NCBI RefSeq assembly: GCF_007992495.1
Contig: NZ_BKAJ01000126.1
Coordinates: 1-43,032 of the forward strand
Length of the DNA: 43,032 nt
DNA from: Reyranella soli
Lineage (GTDB): Bacteria; Pseudomonadota; Alphaproteobacteria; Reyranellales; Reyranellaceae
Direction: 5' to 3'
Below the pieces are notes generated by a model. The model had not been told where the DNA came from. It ran no database searches and worked only from the letters and a program-made list of their open reading frames with translations. Within the stretch, counting starts at the first letter, position 1. Each line of letters starts with the position of its first letter. Positions 1-7,713 of the stretch are shown here, one piece after another. A program made the position numbers and the translations under genes.

Positions 1-52
1 CTCCGAAGAGCATGAGCCGGCCGGAGGCCGGCGGTCCGGAAGAGCATGAGAC
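1..52. repeat. Dispersed palindromic repeat, family A, copy 1
   Basis: The element lies just downstream of the flavoprotein gene. CCGAAGAGCATGAG (3-16) and CCGGAAGAGCATGAG (36-50) are near-identical direct copies flanking a 7-bp-stem hairpin (16-22 with 26-32). The reverse complement of 33-50 is identical over 18 bases to 24535-24552, so this is a dispersed family rather than chance. It may also act as a weak terminator for the minus-strand gene ending at 53. Confidence 0.6.
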
Positions 53-1201
53 CTACACCGCCTCACCCGCTGCCCAGCCGCTCGACCAGGCCCACTGGAA
101 ATTGTAGCCGCCCAGCCAGCCGGTGACGTCGACCGCTTCGCCGATCACGAACAGGCCGGGCACCTTCTTGGCTTCCATGGTGCGCGACGACAGTTCATCA
201 GTGTCGACGCCGCCCACCGTGACCTCGGCCTTGGCGTAGCCCTCGGTGCCGGTGGGCACGATCTTCCAGGTCTTCAAGCGCTCGGCCAAGGCATCGAGAT
301 CGCGATCGCGCGCGTTCGCCATGGTCCCTTCGTTGGCAAGGTGCTGCGCCAGGCGTTGCGGCAGCACTTCGCCCAGCACCGTGCGTAGCTCCGCCTTCGG
401 TCGCGTGCGCTTGCGCTCCTTCAGGAAGGATGACGCATCGACATCGGGCAGCAGGTCGATCGCGATCTCCTGACCGCCTCGCCAGTAGGACGAGATCTGC
501 AGGATGGCCGGTCCCGACAAGCCGCGATGGGTGAACAGCATGGCCTCACGGAAGCTGGCGCGGCCAAGACGCGTCACCACCTCCAGCGACACGCCGCTCA
601 GCTCCGGCACGTTCAGCGTGAGCGGCACCAGCGCCGGCCGCGTCTCGGTGAGCCGCAGTCCGAAGCGGCGGGCGACGTCGTGCGCAAAACCGGTCGCGCC
701 CATCTTGGGAATCGACAGGCCGCCCGTGGCCAGCACGAGAGACGACGAGGTGAACGCACCGTGGTCGGTCGTCACCGTGAAGCGATCGGCCTTGTCGATG
801 CCGGTGATGCGATGCGCCACCTTCACCTCGACCTGGTTGGCGGCGCACTCGGCCAGCAGCATGGCCACGATCTGCCGCGCCGAGCCGTCGCAGAAGAGCT
901 GGCCCAAGGTCTTCTCGTGCCAGGCGATGCGGTGCTTGCCGACCAGGGCGATGAAATCGTGCTGGGTGTAGCGCGCCAGCGCCGATTTGCAGAAATGCGG
1001 GTTGGCCGACAGGAAGGCTTCGGGCCGGCTGTCGAGGTTGGTGAAATTGCAGCGCCCGCCGCCCGAGATCAGGATCTTCTTGCCGACCTTGTCGGCGAGC
1101 TCCAGCACCAGCACGCGCCGCCCGCGCTGGCCGGCGCCGAGCGCACACATCAGGCCGGCCGCGCCGCCGCCTGCGACGATGACGTCGTATTGCTGGCTCA
1201 C
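53..1201 (-). CDS. NAD(P)/FAD-dependent oxidoreductase, HI0933/BaiN (YhiN) family
   Basis: A soluble flavoprotein of 382 aa, close to the family's usual 390-410. The N-terminal dinucleotide fold is clear (VIVAGGGAAGL, about residues 8-18), followed by the family signature KILISGGGRCNFTN near 41-55. The FAD-binding C-terminus reads GGYNFQWAWSSGWAAG. The family includes BaiN-type enzymes linked to steroid and other enone reductions, but most members have no known substrate, so none is assigned. The start codon overlaps the stop of the upstream fluoride-channel gene by 4 bp (ATGA, 1198-1201), so the two are translationally coupled. The family call is secure; the reaction is unknown. Confidence 0.9.
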   Translation of the reverse strand: MSQQYDVIVAGGGAAGLMCALGAGQRGRRVLVLELADKVGKKILISGGGRCNFTNLDSRPEAFLSANPHFCKSALARYTQHDFIALVGKHRIAWHEKTLGQLFCDGSARQIVAMLLAECAANQVEVKVAHRITGIDKADRFTVTTDHGAFTSSSLVLATGGLSIPKMGATGFAHDVARRFGLRLTETRPALVPLTLNVPELSGVSLEVVTRLGRASFREAMLFTHRGLSGPAILQISSYWRGGQEIAIDLLPDVDASSFLKERKRTRPKAELRTVLGEVLPQRLAQHLANEGTMANARDRDLDALAERLKTWKIVPTGTEGYAKAEVTVGGVDTDELSSRTMEAKKVPGLFVIGEAVDVTGWLGGYNFQWAWSSGWAAGEAV

Positions 1202-1578
1202 GCCAGCGCCGTCCTCACGATCCAGAGGCCGAGGACGAGGCCGGCGATGGCGCCCACCACCGAGCCGCCGACATAGAGCGCGGCCAGCAGATGCTCATGG
1301 CGTTCCCACAGCAACACGGCATCGAGCGAGAAGGCCGAGAAGGTCGTGAAGCCGCCCAGGATGCCGGTGGTGAGAAACAGCGGTATGTGGCCCGGCTGGC
1401 CGCCGCGCTCGGCGAACCAGCCGGCGACCAGGCCCATCACCAGCGAGCCCAGGATGTTGATGACGAAGGTGTGCCAGGGGAAGTGGGTTCCGAGGAAATG
1501 CGCTACCCAAACGTTCATGCCGTGCCGGATCGAGCCGCCGATGCCCGCCCCCACGAACACCACCAGATATGCCATCAT
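1198..1578 (-). CDS. crcB: Fluoride ion channel/exporter CrcB (Fluc)
   Basis: A small integral membrane protein of 126 aa with four hydrophobic segments, the normal Fluc size. It works as a dual-topology dimer that lets fluoride out of the cytoplasm. Diagnostic motifs are GAGIGGSIRHGMN (10-22), TFVINILGS (37-45) and GILGGFTTFSAFS (72-84), the last carrying the Phe/Thr/Ser residues of the pore. The first of two adjacent ATG codons (1578 and 1575) forms an ATGA overlap with the upstream peptidase stop, so I use 1578. A longer frame to 1680 exists but its extra residues are a shadow of the upstream gene. I saw no fluoride riboswitch, as expected for a gene inside an operon. Confidence 0.93.
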   Translation of the reverse strand: MMAYLVVFVGAGIGGSIRHGMNVWVAHFLGTHFPWHTFVINILGSLVMGLVAGWFAERGGQPGHIPLFLTTGILGGFTTFSAFSLDAVLLWERHEHLLAALYVGGSVVGAIAGLVLGLWIVRTALA

Positions 1579-2594
1579 CGCCGGCCGCCTCCGAAGCGCG
1601 TCTTCCAATCGGGCATTGCGGTCTTGTAGGGCAGCGCCGTCGCCTCGTACACGCCACGCGCCACGGCGCGGGCGAGGCAATCGGCCGCTGCCGTACCGAG
1701 CTCGGTCAGTACCGGCGGCTCACCACCCGATCCGGCGAGGCCCGTCGAGACCGCGAACACCGTGTCGCCGTCGTTGGGCGCGTGCACTGGGCGTAGCGCC
1801 TTCGATAAGCCGTCGTTGGCCATGATGGCCAAGCGCTTGCACTCAGCCTTTGTGAGCGTGGCGTCGGTCGCGACCATGGCGATGGTGGTGGCGGTGGCCG
1901 GCGCCGGCTGACCCTTGAAGCGCACGGCAAGCGCCTCGGGTGGAATCTTCTGAGGCCAGCCCAGGCCGCCGAACTCCGCTCCCTGCTCGTAGGGCGCCGC
2001 CCAGAAATGCGGCCCATCGCCAATCAGCGCCGAGCCGACCGCGTTCACGGCCGCCAGTGCACCGACAGTGAAGCCCTGCCGCGTGCCTGTGCTTGCCGAA
2101 CCGAGCCCGCCCTTTGCAGTGACCGTGGTGGCGCCGAAGCCCGCGCCGACTGTGCCCAGCGCGAAGTCCTGTGCGGCGGCGAGCGTGGCGTCGCGGCCGA
2201 GATCCCAGTAGGGCGGCCGCTTGTCGACGGGCTCGGTCAACCACTCCTTCGCGCCGCCGTTCGTCAGGTCGAACAGGATGGCCTGCACCGCCACCGGCAG
2301 GGTGAGGCCGCCGAACTGCGCGCCCTTGCCCTGGCGGCACAGCACGGCGGTGACGCCGCCTGCGGCATCGAGGCCGTAGAGCGAGCCGCCCGACAGCACG
2401 ACAGCGTCGATCATGCCGCGCGTCATCTCGGGCTCGAGCAAGGTGACGGCGCGATCGCCCGGCGCGCCGCCCAACGTCGCCACGCTTGCCACGACGCTAC
2501 GCTCGAACACCGCCACGGTGACGCCCGTCGCCGCCTGCGCATCGTGGGCGTTGCCGACCAGGATTCCGGGTACGTCGGTCAAAAGGTTCCTCAC
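1575..2594 (-). CDS. P1 family (S58, DmpA-type) Ntn aminopeptidase
   Basis: A 339-aa protein of the DmpA/BapA/NylC family: self-cleaving N-terminal-nucleophile hydrolases acting on N-terminal D- or beta-amino acids, esters or amide oligomers. Visible family features are LTDVPGILVGNAHD (4-17), VVLSGGSLYGLDAA (65-78) and, at the expected cleavage region, ATATTIAMVATDATL (233-247). The nucleophile should be Thr236 or Thr237, a threonine type as in NylC rather than the serine of DmpA (inferred by motif position). The start is GTG, overlapping the SDR stop by 4 bp (GTGA, 2591-2594). No signal peptide is evident, so it is probably cytoplasmic. The substrate is unknown. Confidence 0.88.
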   Translation of the reverse strand: MRNLLTDVPGILVGNAHDAQAATGVTVAVFERSVVASVATLGGAPGDRAVTLLEPEMTRGMIDAVVLSGGSLYGLDAAGGVTAVLCRQGKGAQFGGLTLPVAVQAILFDLTNGGAKEWLTEPVDKRPPYWDLGRDATLAAAQDFALGTVGAGFGATTVTAKGGLGSASTGTRQGFTVGALAAVNAVGSALIGDGPHFWAAPYEQGAEFGGLGWPQKIPPEALAVRFKGQPAPATATTIAMVATDATLTKAECKRLAIMANDGLSKALRPVHAPNDGDTVFAVSTGLAGSGGEPPVLTELGTAAADCLARAVARGVYEATALPYKTAMPDWKTRFGGGRR

Positions 2595-3355
2595 GTCAGG
2601 TGCTCACCGCCATTCACATGGATGGTCTGGCCGGTGATGAAGGTGCCCTGCGGCCCGACCAACAGGCGCACCATGGCGGCGATCTCGTCGACCGTGCCGA
2701 AGCGTTTCAGCGGGATCGGGCGGTTCATGCGGCTGGCCGGCGCCGGCCCCGCCGACGCAGCGCGCGCGGTTTCGATGGCGCCGGGCGCCAGCGCGTTGCA
2801 GGTGATGCGATGCGGCGCAAGCTCGACGGCGAGCGCGCGCATCAGCCCTTCCAGTCCGGACTTCGATGCCGAGACATGGCAGCGGTTGGGCGTGCCGACA
2901 TGCGTGGAAACGCCGGAGATCGCGACGAACGCGCCGCCCTGGCCCTTGGCCACCATCTGTGGGATGAAGGCCTTGCCCAGCAGGAAGGCGCCGTCGAGCG
3001 CCACCGACAGGATCTCGCGCCATTCCTCGAACGACATGTCGAGGAACGAGGTCTGACGGCGCAAGCCCGCGTTGCTCACCAGGATGTCGACGCCGCCGAA
3101 CGCCTTGGCCGCCTGGTCGGCGAGCCGCGCCGGCACCTGCGGATCGGAGACGTCGCCCATGGCGGCGACGGCCTTGCCGCCCGCCGCAACGATCTCCGCG
3201 ACCACGGCGTCGACCGCCGCCTTGTCGGCACGGCCGTTGACCAGCACCGACGCGCCGTCGCGCGCCAGGGTAAGAGCGATGGCGCGACCGATGTTGCGGC
3301 CCGCACCAGTGACCAGGGCGACCTTGCCCTGCAAGGGAAGTGATTCTGATGGCAT
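2591..3355 (-). CDS. SDR family oxidoreductase lacking the usual catalytic tyrosine
   Basis: A classical-type short-chain dehydrogenase/reductase. Numbered from the longer possible start at 3394, it has the cofactor motif TGAGRNIG (29-36), the structural SNAG (107-110), Ser160 and Lys178, and the C-terminal TGQTIHVNGG. Where most SDRs have Tyr-x-x-x-Lys this one reads HVSASK, with Val174 in the tyrosine position and His173 beside it. The protein may be a non-standard reductase, use another acid, or be inactive. Met14 (3355) is preferred because SDRs usually start 6-10 residues before the first strand, but neither start has a clear Shine-Dalgarno. It heads a coupled run SDR-peptidase-crcB-flavoprotein. 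Confidence 0.85.
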   Translation of the reverse strand: MPSESLPLQGKVALVTGAGRNIGRAIALTLARDGASVLVNGRADKAAVDAVVAEIVAAGGKAVAAMGDVSDPQVPARLADQAAKAFGGVDILVSNAGLRRQTSFLDMSFEEWREILSVALDGAFLLGKAFIPQMVAKGQGGAFVAISGVSTHVGTPNRCHVSASKSGLEGLMRALAVELAPHRITCNALAPGAIETARAASAGPAPASRMNRPIPLKRFGTVDEIAAMVRLLVGPQGTFITGQTIHVNGGEHLT

Positions 3356-3453
3356 GGCGGGCAAACTGCCAGTCTGCTCGCCGCCTGTCGACATGGTCCG
3401 AATGGTCGATTTCTTGCACTTCCGGCGGCGACCACGCGAAAGGAGCAGAATCG

Positions 3454-3753
3454 ATGCTGACGATCACCGCCGTCATCCGCGCCAGGAAGGGTCACGAGGG
3501 CGCGTTGCAGGAGGCCCTTCTGGACGTGGCGCGACATGTGCGCGCCAACGAACCCGACACGGTGGGCTTCTTCATCTCGCGCGATGCGGCCGACCCGACG
3601 GTGTTCACCACCTACGAACGATTCACCGATCGGGCCGCCATGGACCGGCACAACGGTTCGGATGTCGTGGCGAAGTTCTTCGCGATCGCCCAGCCGATCC
3701 TCGACGGCAACGTGACCCTCGTGACCTGCGAGGAGATCTTCACGAAGGCTTAG
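3454..3753 (+). CDS. Antibiotic biosynthesis monooxygenase (ABM) fold protein
   Basis: A 99-aa single-domain dimeric alpha/beta barrel protein of the ABM family (quinol monooxygenase YgiN, haem-degrading enzymes and others). Visible features are the first strand LTITAVIRARKGHEGAL, the conserved pattern EPDTVGFFISRDAADP and the helix region RFTDRAAMDRHNGSD. The start at 3454 has a good AAGGAG ribosome-binding site about 10 bases upstream; the 38 extra residues available upstream are not protein-like. It is divergent from the SDR and convergent with the CBS gene, overlapping its stop codon by 4 bp. The substrate cannot be deduced. Confidence 0.83.
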   Translation: MLTITAVIRARKGHEGALQEALLDVARHVRANEPDTVGFFISRDAADPTVFTTYERFTDRAAMDRHNGSDVVAKFFAIAQPILDGNVTLVTCEEIFTKA

Positions 3754-4181
3754 CCGGCGACGATGTAGGCCTTCAGCGCCTCGGTCTCGTGCTGGGTCTC
3801 TTCCAGCCGCGCCTTGACCACGTCACCGATCGAGACCAGCCCTAAAAGCTCGCCGCGATCGACCACGGGAAGATGGCGGAAGCGGCCACTGGTCATGGCC
3901 TGCATCACCTCTTCGATCGAATGGTCGGGGTGGCAGGTTATGACATCGCGGGTCATCACCTGACGCGCCTCGAGCTCCATTGCCTTGTCGCCATGGGTTG
4001 CCATGGCGCGCACGAGATCGCGTTCGGAGACGATGCCGACGACCGAGCTGTGCTCGTTGAGAACGAGGACCGAGCCGATGCGCCGTACGCTGAGCTGCTT
4101 GGCGACCTCTGCCACGGTGGTGCTGGGCATCACCGAGAAGACGAGAGCGCCCTTCTGCGAGAGAATGTCGGAGACGAACAT
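3750..4181 (-). CDS. CBS domain pair protein
   Basis: A cytoplasmic stand-alone Bateman module of 143 aa with two CBS domains: about residues 5-60 (MPSTTVAEVAKQLSVRRIGS, then VVGIVSERDLVRAM) and 75-130 (MTRDVITCHPDHSIEEVMQA, then LLGLVSIGDVVK). Such proteins bind adenine nucleotides and sense energy or redox state. The start at 4181 is set by a strong GGAGGGGG ribosome-binding site; 76 upstream in-frame residues are arginine-rich shadow. It is divergent from the VUT gene and lies near a universal stress protein, two families that often occur together in stress regulons. Confidence 0.9.
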   Translation of the reverse strand: MFVSDILSQKGALVFSVMPSTTVAEVAKQLSVRRIGSVLVLNEHSSVVGIVSERDLVRAMATHGDKAMELEARQVMTRDVITCHPDHSIEEVMQAMTSGRFRHLPVVDRGELLGLVSIGDVVKARLEETQHETEALKAYIVAG

Positions 4182-4398
4182 GGTTCCCCCTCCGCAATGT
4201 TGTCCAACGGGTAAGTTCAGCAACGTAGTGCCGCGGAGAAAGGTTGCGGGCCTAGAAGCCCTCCTAGACGACGCTCTTTCAGCCCTCGTCCTTCCCCGTC
4301 CGGCGATTCCATCACGTGTGAAGCAGGTACGCCAGCGTCGATTTGTGCATTTCAAGTGGCCTTTTCCCCGCCTCGCGGGCCTGCTAGGAGCGCGCGCA

Positions 4399-4992
4399 AT
4401 GACGCCCACGCCCTCCCTGTCCTCGCCCCGGCAAAAGGCCGAAGCGCTGGTCTATCTCCTGGCCTTCATCGCCTGCATCCCGGCCGCCAACTGGATGATC
4501 GGCAACCTCGGAACGGTGTGCGCGCCGCCGCACGGCCCCTGCCTGGTGCCGGTCTGGCCGTGGGGACCCAAGGGCATGCCCTTGATGGCGCCGTCGGGCG
4601 TGCTGCTGATCGGCCTCGCCCTGGTGCTGCGAGACATGGTGCAGCGCCGGCTCGGCCGCGCCGCCGCGCTCACCGCCATCGTCGCCGGCGCCCTGCTGTC
4701 GGGCGCGGTGGCGCCGCCGCCGCTGGTCTATGCCTCGGCCGCAGCGTTCCTGCTGTCGGAGCTGGCTGACTTCGCCGTCTACACGCCGCTGCAGTCGCGC
4801 GGGCTGGTACTGGCGGTGTTGGCGTCGAGCCTGGTCGGCTTGGTCGCCGACAGCATCCTGTTCCTGTGGCTGGCCTTCGGCAGCCTCGACTTCCTCGCTG
4901 GCCAGATCCTGGGCAAGCTCTGGATGGTGCTGGCCGCCCTGCCGTTCATTCACTGGATCAGGAAGCGCGAACTCTCCCGGTCCGCAGCGTGA
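4399..4992 (+). CDS. VUT/YhhQ-like putative vitamin or queuosine-precursor uptake membrane protein
   Basis: A 197-aa inner membrane protein with about five to six hydrophobic segments. Motifs match the VUT (YhhQ-like) family: GVLLIGLALVLRDMVQRRLG, LLSELADFAVYTPLQ and a terminal FLAGQILGKLWM. Family members import 7-cyano-7-deazaguanine or similar precursors; the substrate here is unproven. The N-terminal half carries a proline/glycine-rich loop with two cysteines (CAPPHGPCLVPVWPWGP). The start is supported by AGGAG 8 bases upstream; the longer frame starting at 3985 is shadow. I find no preQ1 riboswitch in the 217-bp gap upstream. Confidence 0.75.
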   Translation: MTPTPSLSSPRQKAEALVYLLAFIACIPAANWMIGNLGTVCAPPHGPCLVPVWPWGPKGMPLMAPSGVLLIGLALVLRDMVQRRLGRAAALTAIVAGALLSGAVAPPPLVYASAAAFLLSELADFAVYTPLQSRGLVLAVLASSLVGLVADSILFLWLAFGSLDFLAGQILGKLWMVLAALPFIHWIRKRELSRSAA

Positions 4993-5069
4993 CGCGACGG
5001 ACGAAGTCTCGGCTTGCATGCCGGCTCTAGGCGCTTCTTAATCGCGTCCGTTTGATGGGGGAATTCTCG

Positions 5070-5900
5070 ATGTACAAGTCCATCCTGGCCGTGTCCGAAG
5101 GCGGACCGGATGCCGCCATGTCGTTCAAGCTCGCGGCCCGCGTGGCCGGGCTGTTCGACGGCTGCGTCGACGCCTTGCACCTGCCGGTCGGCCCGGCCGG
5201 CGGCATGGTGGGCGGCCTGGCGATGAGCGGCGAGGCGATGCCGCTGATCATGAACATCGACGACGAGCGTCTCGAGGCGCGCGCCAAGGAGAGCGAGCGG
5301 ATCTACAGCGAGCTCATCGCGCCGGTGAAGGGCGCCACCTTCACCGCCGCCAAGACCGCGACGCTCGACACGCTGGTGGCGATGGGCCGCTGCTCGGACA
5401 TCATCGTGCTGGGCCGGCCCGGCGCCGACCCCGAGAACGTGGCGCCGGCAACCGTCGAGGCCGCCATCCACGAATGCGCGCGCGCCGTCATGATCGCGCC
5501 GCCCAACCCCGGCAGCGGCAGCTTCGACAACGTGATCGTGGCGTGGAACGGCAGCTTCCAGGCCGCGCGCGCCGTCGAATATTCCCTGCCGTTCCTCGCC
5601 AAGGCGTCGAGCATCACCATCCTGGTCGTCGGCAGCACGCCCGACGATGTCGGTGCGGCCTACCTTGCGCGCAATCTCGGCCGGCATGGGCTGAAGACCG
5701 AGGTCGACGCCATCGATCCCGGCGCCGTGTCGGGCCGCGCCCGCGGCCGCGCCTTGCTCGACTATACCCATGGCAAGGGCTCCGACCTGCTGGTGATGGG
5801 CGCCTACGGCCGCGGCCAGGTCCTGAGCTTCCTCGGCATGGGCGGCGCCACCGGCAAGGTGATCTCGTCCTGCCGCGTGCCGCTGTTGATGGCGCACTAA
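5070..5900 (+). CDS. Tandem universal stress protein (UspA family)
   Basis: A 276-aa cytoplasmic protein with two Usp domains, about 1-140 and 150-276. The first starts MYKSILAVSEGG; the second starts FDNVIVAWNGSFQAARAVE and ends with the ATP-binding pattern GAYGRGQVLSFLGMGGATGKV (G-2x-G-9x-G-S/T type). The first domain lacks an equally clear glycine motif, so only the second may bind nucleotide. The start at 5070 is chosen because GGGGGA sits 7 bases upstream; alternative starts lie at 5052 and 5055. The stop codon lies in a perfect 11-bp tandem duplication (5889-5910). Confidence 0.9.
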   Translation: MYKSILAVSEGGPDAAMSFKLAARVAGLFDGCVDALHLPVGPAGGMVGGLAMSGEAMPLIMNIDDERLEARAKESERIYSELIAPVKGATFTAAKTATLDTLVAMGRCSDIIVLGRPGADPENVAPATVEAAIHECARAVMIAPPNPGSGSFDNVIVAWNGSFQAARAVEYSLPFLAKASSITILVVGSTPDDVGAAYLARNLGRHGLKTEVDAIDPGAVSGRARGRALLDYTHGKGSDLLVMGAYGRGQVLSFLGMGGATGKVISSCRVPLLMAH

Positions 5901-5910
5901 TGGCGCACTA
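5889..5910. repeat. 11-bp perfect tandem duplication at the end of the usp gene
   Basis: ATGGCGCACTA occurs twice head to tail (5889-5899 and 5900-5910). The first copy encodes the last residues of the stress protein and its TAA; the second supplies the TAG of the convergent SRPBCC gene. It looks like a recent slippage event and leaves both products intact. Confidence 0.8.
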
Positions 5911-6363
5911 GGCGGTGACCGATTCGCCGATCTTGTCGAGCATCGAGGTCAACCCTTCTTCGCGGCTGGCCGCATTGTCCTTGCCGTCGAGGAAGGCGAC
6001 CTGCTCGACGAGCAGCAGGCGCGTGCCCTTGCCGTCGGCTGAAAGCGCGACCGTGGTGAGCGACACCGAGACCGGCTCGCCGCGGCTGGTCATCGAATAG
6101 CTGAACACGATGCGGCGGTCCGGCACGATGTCGAGATAGAGCGTGTCGGCGACGAAGCGCGGATCGTCGCTTGGCCCGAAGCGCTTCAGCTCGCGGCCAC
6201 CCTCGCGGAAATCGAAGCTCTGCTCGGCGATCACCCAGCGTCCCGGCACGTCCCACTGGGCGCGCGCCTTGGGCTCGGCCCAGGCGGCGAAGACCCGCGC
6301 CGGAGCGGCCTTGTAGCGCCGCTCCAGCCGGATCGTGCCGTGCTGAACCGAGCGCGCCGTCAT
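5908..6363 (-). CDS. SRPBCC (AHSA1/START-like) family protein, third of three paralogues
   Basis: A 151-aa single-domain SRPBCC protein, a helix-grip fold that binds hydrophobic ligands. Visible are the first strand and helix (TIRLERRYKAAPARVFAAWAE), the mid-strand FDFREGGRE, DIVPDRRIVFSYSM and the C-terminal helix region FLDGKDNAASREEGLTSML. It resembles the two upstream paralogues throughout but is more diverged. Its start overlaps the previous stop by 4 bp (ATGA, 6360-6363), so it is the last gene of the ArsR operon. Proteins of this type next to an ArsR regulator are common; their ligands are mostly unknown. Confidence 0.88.
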   Translation of the reverse strand: MTARSVQHGTIRLERRYKAAPARVFAAWAEPKARAQWDVPGRWVIAEQSFDFREGGRELKRFGPSDDPRFVADTLYLDIVPDRRIVFSYSMTSRGEPVSVSLTTVALSADGKGTRLLLVEQVAFLDGKDNAASREEGLTSMLDKIGESVTA

Positions 6364-6821
6364 TGCATCTCCAGGAACCTTGCGAGCTGGTCAAACAGGC
6401 CGCGCGTGCCTTGCTCGCGGCTGCCGGCATCGTCGTAGCCGTCGAGGAACACGGCCTGCTCGGTATAGACCAGGCGCGTGCCGGTGCCGGCCGGCTTGAG
6501 CTCGGTCGTGCCGAGCGAGACCGAGATGCGCGTCTTGTCCAGGTGCATCTCGTAGGTCAGCACGATGCGCTCGTTGGGCACGATGTCCTGGTAGATCGCA
6601 TTGTAGTAATGCATCGGTCCGCCCGGCGGCCCGCCGCTCACGCTCTCGCGACCGCCGACCTTGAAGTCGAGCTTGAGATTTGACTTCTCCCAGCCCTCGG
6701 GTCCGACGAACCAACGCGCCTTCGATTTCACGTCGGCATAGGCTGCGAACACGCGTGACGGCGCCGCGGCGAAGGTGCGCTCGATGGTGAAGGTCGCGTG
6801 CTTGGTCGAACGTTCGGTCAT
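6360..6821 (-). CDS. SRPBCC (AHSA1/START-like) family protein, second of three paralogues
   Basis: A 153-aa paralogue of its neighbours. Its N-terminal KHATFTIER motif is shared almost exactly with the first paralogue, as are GGRES, DIVPNERIVLTYEMHLD and FLDGYDDAGSREQGT. The segment AGTGTRLVYTEQAVF is typical of the family's last strands. It lies 9 bp after the stop of the first paralogue and is coupled to the third. The short gap and the similarity point to local gene duplication within one operon. The function is not known. Confidence 0.88.
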   Translation of the reverse strand: MTERSTKHATFTIERTFAAAPSRVFAAYADVKSKARWFVGPEGWEKSNLKLDFKVGGRESVSGGPPGGPMHYYNAIYQDIVPNERIVLTYEMHLDKTRISVSLGTTELKPAGTGTRLVYTEQAVFLDGYDDAGSREQGTRGLFDQLARFLEMQ

Positions 6822-6830
6822 CTGCTGCTC

Positions 6831-7301
6831 CTAGGCGGCGCGCTGCTGGCTGAACAGCCGGTCGAGATTGCCGAGGCCGATGCGCGTGCCCTCCTCGCGG
6901 CCGGCGATGTCGTCGTAGCCGTCGAGGAACGCACCCTGCTCGGTGAGCACCAGCCGCGTGCCGCCGGCAACGTCGAAGAACTCGATGGTCGCCAGCGATA
7001 CCGAGATGCGCCGGTTGTCGAGATGCATGTCGTAGGCGTAGACGATGCGCTGGTCGGGCACGATGTCGAAGTAGTGCGCATTGAAGACATGCCGAGTGCC
7101 GCCGGCCGGGCCGGTCACGGCGTATTCGCGTCCGCCGACGCGGAAGTCGAAGATGTGCTCCGTCACCGGCCATTCGGCATGGCAATAGGCCCAGGCCGTC
7201 TTCGCCTCCTTGCTCGACCAGGCGGCGAAGACGCGGTCCGGCGTCGAGGGATAGACACGCTCGATGGTGAAGGTGGCATGCTTGGCGTTGCGGATCGTCA
7301 T
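6831..7301 (-). CDS. SRPBCC (AHSA1/START-like) family protein, first of three paralogues
   Basis: A 156-aa helix-grip protein immediately after the ArsR regulator; its ATG overlaps the regulator's TAA by one base (TAATG, 7301). Motifs are KHATFTIERVYPSTPDRVFA at the N-terminus, FDFRVGGREY, FDIVPDQRIVYAYDMHLD and TRLVLTEQGAFLDGYDD. Strong coupling to the regulator implies that its ligand or substrate is what the system responds to. The family includes proteins misnamed activators of Hsp90 ATPase; no such role is implied here. Confidence 0.88.
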   Translation of the reverse strand: MTIRNAKHATFTIERVYPSTPDRVFAAWSSKEAKTAWAYCHAEWPVTEHIFDFRVGGREYAVTGPAGGTRHVFNAHYFDIVPDQRIVYAYDMHLDNRRISVSLATIEFFDVAGGTRLVLTEQGAFLDGYDDIAGREEGTRIGLGNLDRLFSQQRAA

Positions 7302-7654
7302 TACTTGCTCCGGGGTCTTGTGGTGGGGTCGGTCTCGACCAGGAATGCGCCCAGGCGATCGAGGCGCCTCTCCCAGCTGGCGCGCCGCTCGCTGATCCAG
7401 CGTTCGGCCGAGTGCAGCACCTGGGGCTCGATGCGGCAGGTGCGCACGCGGCCCACCTTCTGCGACCGCACCAGGCCGCTCGCCTCCAGCACCGCGAGAT
7501 GCTGCACCACCGCCGACAAGGTCATGTCGAGCGGTTGGGCGAGCTCGCTCACCGAGGCCGGGCCCTGGCTCAGCCGCTCGACCATGAGGCGTCGGGTCGG
7601 GTCGGCTAGTGCCTGGAAGGCGAGGTCGAGGGGTGCCGGTTGATAGTTAAGCAT
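7301..7654 (-). CDS. ArsR family winged-helix transcriptional regulator
   Basis: A 117-aa DNA-binding repressor. The winged-helix domain covers about residues 8-90: LDLAFQALADPTRRLMVERL, the recognition region MTLSAVVQHLAVLEASGLV and the wing KVGRVRTCRIEP. It lacks the metal-binding ELCVCDL-type cysteines of true arsenic sensors, so it belongs to the non-metal branch that usually pairs with SRPBCC genes. The start ATG (7652-7654) lies inside the spacer of a 24-bp dyad, which suggests autorepression. No Shine-Dalgarno is visible upstream, so the message may be leaderless. Confidence 0.92.
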   Translation of the reverse strand: MLNYQPAPLDLAFQALADPTRRLMVERLSQGPASVSELAQPLDMTLSAVVQHLAVLEASGLVRSQKVGRVRTCRIEPQVLHSAERWISERRASWERRLDRLGAFLVETDPTTRPRSK

Positions 7655-7666
7655 ATACTTAACTAT
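7643..7666. promoter_or_regulatory. Palindromic operator of the ArsR-SRPBCC operon
   Basis: ATAGTTAAG and CTTAACTAT form perfect 9-bp inverted arms (7643-7651, 7658-7666) around a 6-bp spacer CATATA. The spacer contains the start codon of the ArsR gene on the minus strand. The site is AT-rich in a very GC-rich setting, and its symmetry suits a homodimeric winged-helix repressor. Operator identity is inferred from position and symmetry. Confidence 0.75.
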
Positions 7667-7713
7667 TGTCTCAAAGCGCAGTTTTCAAGGGCTTTTTTAG
7701 CGGCGGAAGTAGC

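Noticed and set aside
4182..4398. preQ1 riboswitch before the VUT-type gene
   Set aside because: I could not find the short hairpin with an A-rich tail and Shine-Dalgarno pairing that would define one.
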